NCBI RefSeq assembly: GCF_007005445.1 | Contig: NZ_CP041387.1 | Coordinates: 496,001-560,000, forward strand | Length of the DNA: 64,000 nt | From: Rhodopseudomonas palustris | GTDB taxonomy: Bacteria > Pseudomonadota > Alphaproteobacteria > Rhizobiales > Xanthobacteraceae | Direction of reading: 5' to 3' | In this document: positions 63,122 through 64,000 of the stretch, piece by piece | Layout: every line of letters begins with the position of its first letter | How positions within the stretch are numbered: the first letter of the stretch is position 1 | Program-made: the position numbers and the translations under genes | Notes under the pieces: model-generated | Told to the model about the DNA's origin: nothing | Databases searched by the model: none | The model's input: only the letters and a program-made list of their open reading frames with translations

Positions 63122-63469
63122 ATGGGCGACAATGACGGCCAGGTGCCGCTTCCCGACCTCAACGGCGCCGATGCGCCGCCGCTGGCGGACGTCGGCTATC
63201 AGGAGGACGAGCAGATTTCGCGCGTCGCCGCCGATCTCGAGGCGGTGTTCGACGTCCCGGTGCAAGTCTCGGCTGTGCTCGGCCGCTCGAAAATGGACGT
63301 CGGCGAGCTGCTCAAGCTCGGGCCCGGCGCGGTGCTGGAGCTCGATCGCCGCGTCGGCGAGGCGATCGACATCTATGTGAACAACCGCCTGGTGGCGCGC
63401 GGCGAGGTCGTGCTGGTCGAAGACAAGCTCGGCGTCACCATGACGGAAATCATCAAGGCAGACACCTAA
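63122..63469 (+). CDS. fliN: FliN, flagellar motor switch protein
   Basis: A 115-residue protein: a variable acidic N-terminus then the SpoA core VFDVPVQVSAVLGRSKMDVG, LLKLGPGAVLELDRRVGEAI, and NNRLVARGEVVLVEDKLGV. Typical alpha-proteobacterial FliN. Confidence 0.93.
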   Translation: MGDNDGQVPLPDLNGADAPPLADVGYQEDEQISRVAADLEAVFDVPVQVSAVLGRSKMDVGELLKLGPGAVLELDRRVGEAIDIYVNNRLVARGEVVLVEDKLGVTMTEIIKADT

Positions 63470-63515
63470 ACGAGCAGCGCGCGGATTCGCGCAGCAGGAT
63501 ATCCAGGAGCAATCC

Positions 63516-64000
63516 ATGCGGCTTCTCATCGTCGGCACCCTCAAGGGCCAGCTCACCACCGCGACCAAGATCGCGATCGACAACGGCGCGTCGGTCACTC
63601 ATGCGGCCGACAACGAACAGGCGATGCGGGTGCTGCGCGGCGGCAAAGGCGCCGACTTGCTTCTGGTCGACGTCGCGCTCGATATCCGCGATCTGGTGAT
63701 GCGGCTGGAGGCCGAGCACATCGCGGTGCCGATCGTCGCCTGCGGCATCGCTTCCGACGCCCGCGCCGCAGTCGCCGCGATCCACGCCGGTGCCAAGGAG
63801 TATATCCCGCTGCCGCCGGATCCGGAGCTGATCGCTGCGGTGCTGGCTGCGGTGGCCAACGATTCCCGCGAACTGGTGTATCGCGACGACGCGATGGCCA
63901 GGGTGGTGAAGCTGGCGCAGCAAATCGCCGCTTCCGACGCCTCGGTGATGATCACCGGCGAGTCCGGCACCGGCAAGGAGGTGCTGGCGCGCTACGTTCA
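63516..64000 (+). CDS. flbD: FlbD, sigma-54 activator of flagellar genes (3' end outside window)
   Basis: Starts at ATG 63516 with AGGAG upstream and runs off the right edge after about 161 residues. The N-terminus MRLLIVGTLKGQLTTATKIA is FlbD-like, a degenerate receiver follows (LLLVDVALDIRDLVMRLEAE), and the AAA+ Walker A begins with ITGESGTGKEVLARYV. Activates late flagellar genes with sigma-54. Confidence 0.93.
   Translation, partial: MRLLIVGTLKGQLTTATKIAIDNGASVTHAADNEQAMRVLRGGKGADLLLVDVALDIRDLVMRLEAEHIAVPIVACGIASDARAAVAAIHAGAKEYIPLPPDPELIAAVLAAVANDSRELVYRDDAMARVVKLAQQIAASDASVMITGESGTGKEVLARYV

Overview
The window is GC-rich (well over 60% by eye), densely coded DNA from an alphaproteobacterium, most probably Rhodopseudomonas palustris or a close Bradyrhizobiaceae relative. 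Reasons: a SciP-type CtrA inhibitor beside a fliF-fliG-fliH-fliN-flbD flagellar operon; a FixK/FNR-type box before a P-type ATPase and universal stress protein; an EcfG-like stress promoter; 2-oxoacid:ferredoxin oxidoreductases together with ring-acid and acyl-CoA genes; and palindromic intergenic repeats of the kind common in that group. No rRNA, tRNA, CRISPR array, insertion sequence or prophage was recognised. The assignment is inference from gene content, not a database match.

Layout. 1-1631: 3' part of a sigma-54 activator (AcoR type). 1899-6877 (minus): carotenoid oxygenase, then a trio of membrane protein, MoxR-type AAA ATPase and VWA/metallopeptidase. 7050-16772: alpha/beta hydrolase, then a peptide-uptake locus in which M20 peptidase, two permeases, a double-ATPase and an M81 (MlrC-like) peptidase are read leftwards and the binding protein is read rightwards from a good sigma-54 promoter. 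16973-21316: a Cys-containing membrane protein, a CBS protein with an unusual C-terminal extension, a membrane protein, a CHAD protein and a small membrane protein. 21587-28276: an operon of two ferredoxin-dependent 2-oxoacid oxidoreductases joined by a fused subunit, ending in phenylacetate-CoA ligase. 28522-31725: a pair of acyl-CoA dehydrogenase subunits with an enoyl-CoA hydratase. 32051-34120: exbB-exbD-tonB. 34140-35648: acyl-CoA ligase.

35975-39995 is a run of small membrane/amphipathic proteins (DUF3618-like, holin-like, YihY/BrkB) behind a near-consensus EcfG promoter. 40021-51434 is the most striking section: a LuxR-type response regulator and a histidine kinase whose sensor half is a complete NCS1-type permease, divergent from a five-gene urea/amide ABC transporter (urtABCDE-like), formamidase (fmdA) and the zinc-ribbon protein FmdB. 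The likely reading is that the permease half senses an amide or related nitrogen compound and the two regulators control its uptake and hydrolysis.

51586-59075: cobS, a small exported protein behind a FixK box, a P-type cation ATPase, a tandem UspA protein, an FAD-linked oxidase broken by a frameshift, and a ribbon-helix-helix protein. 59293-64000: sciP, then the flagellar basal-body operon with a CtrA-like site in front of fliF; flbD runs off the right edge.

Most promising for follow-up: the permease-kinase fusion and its amide operon; the IorB-ferredoxin fusion linking two oxidoreductases, with two in-phase FixK-like boxes upstream; and the stress-promoter-driven membrane protein module.
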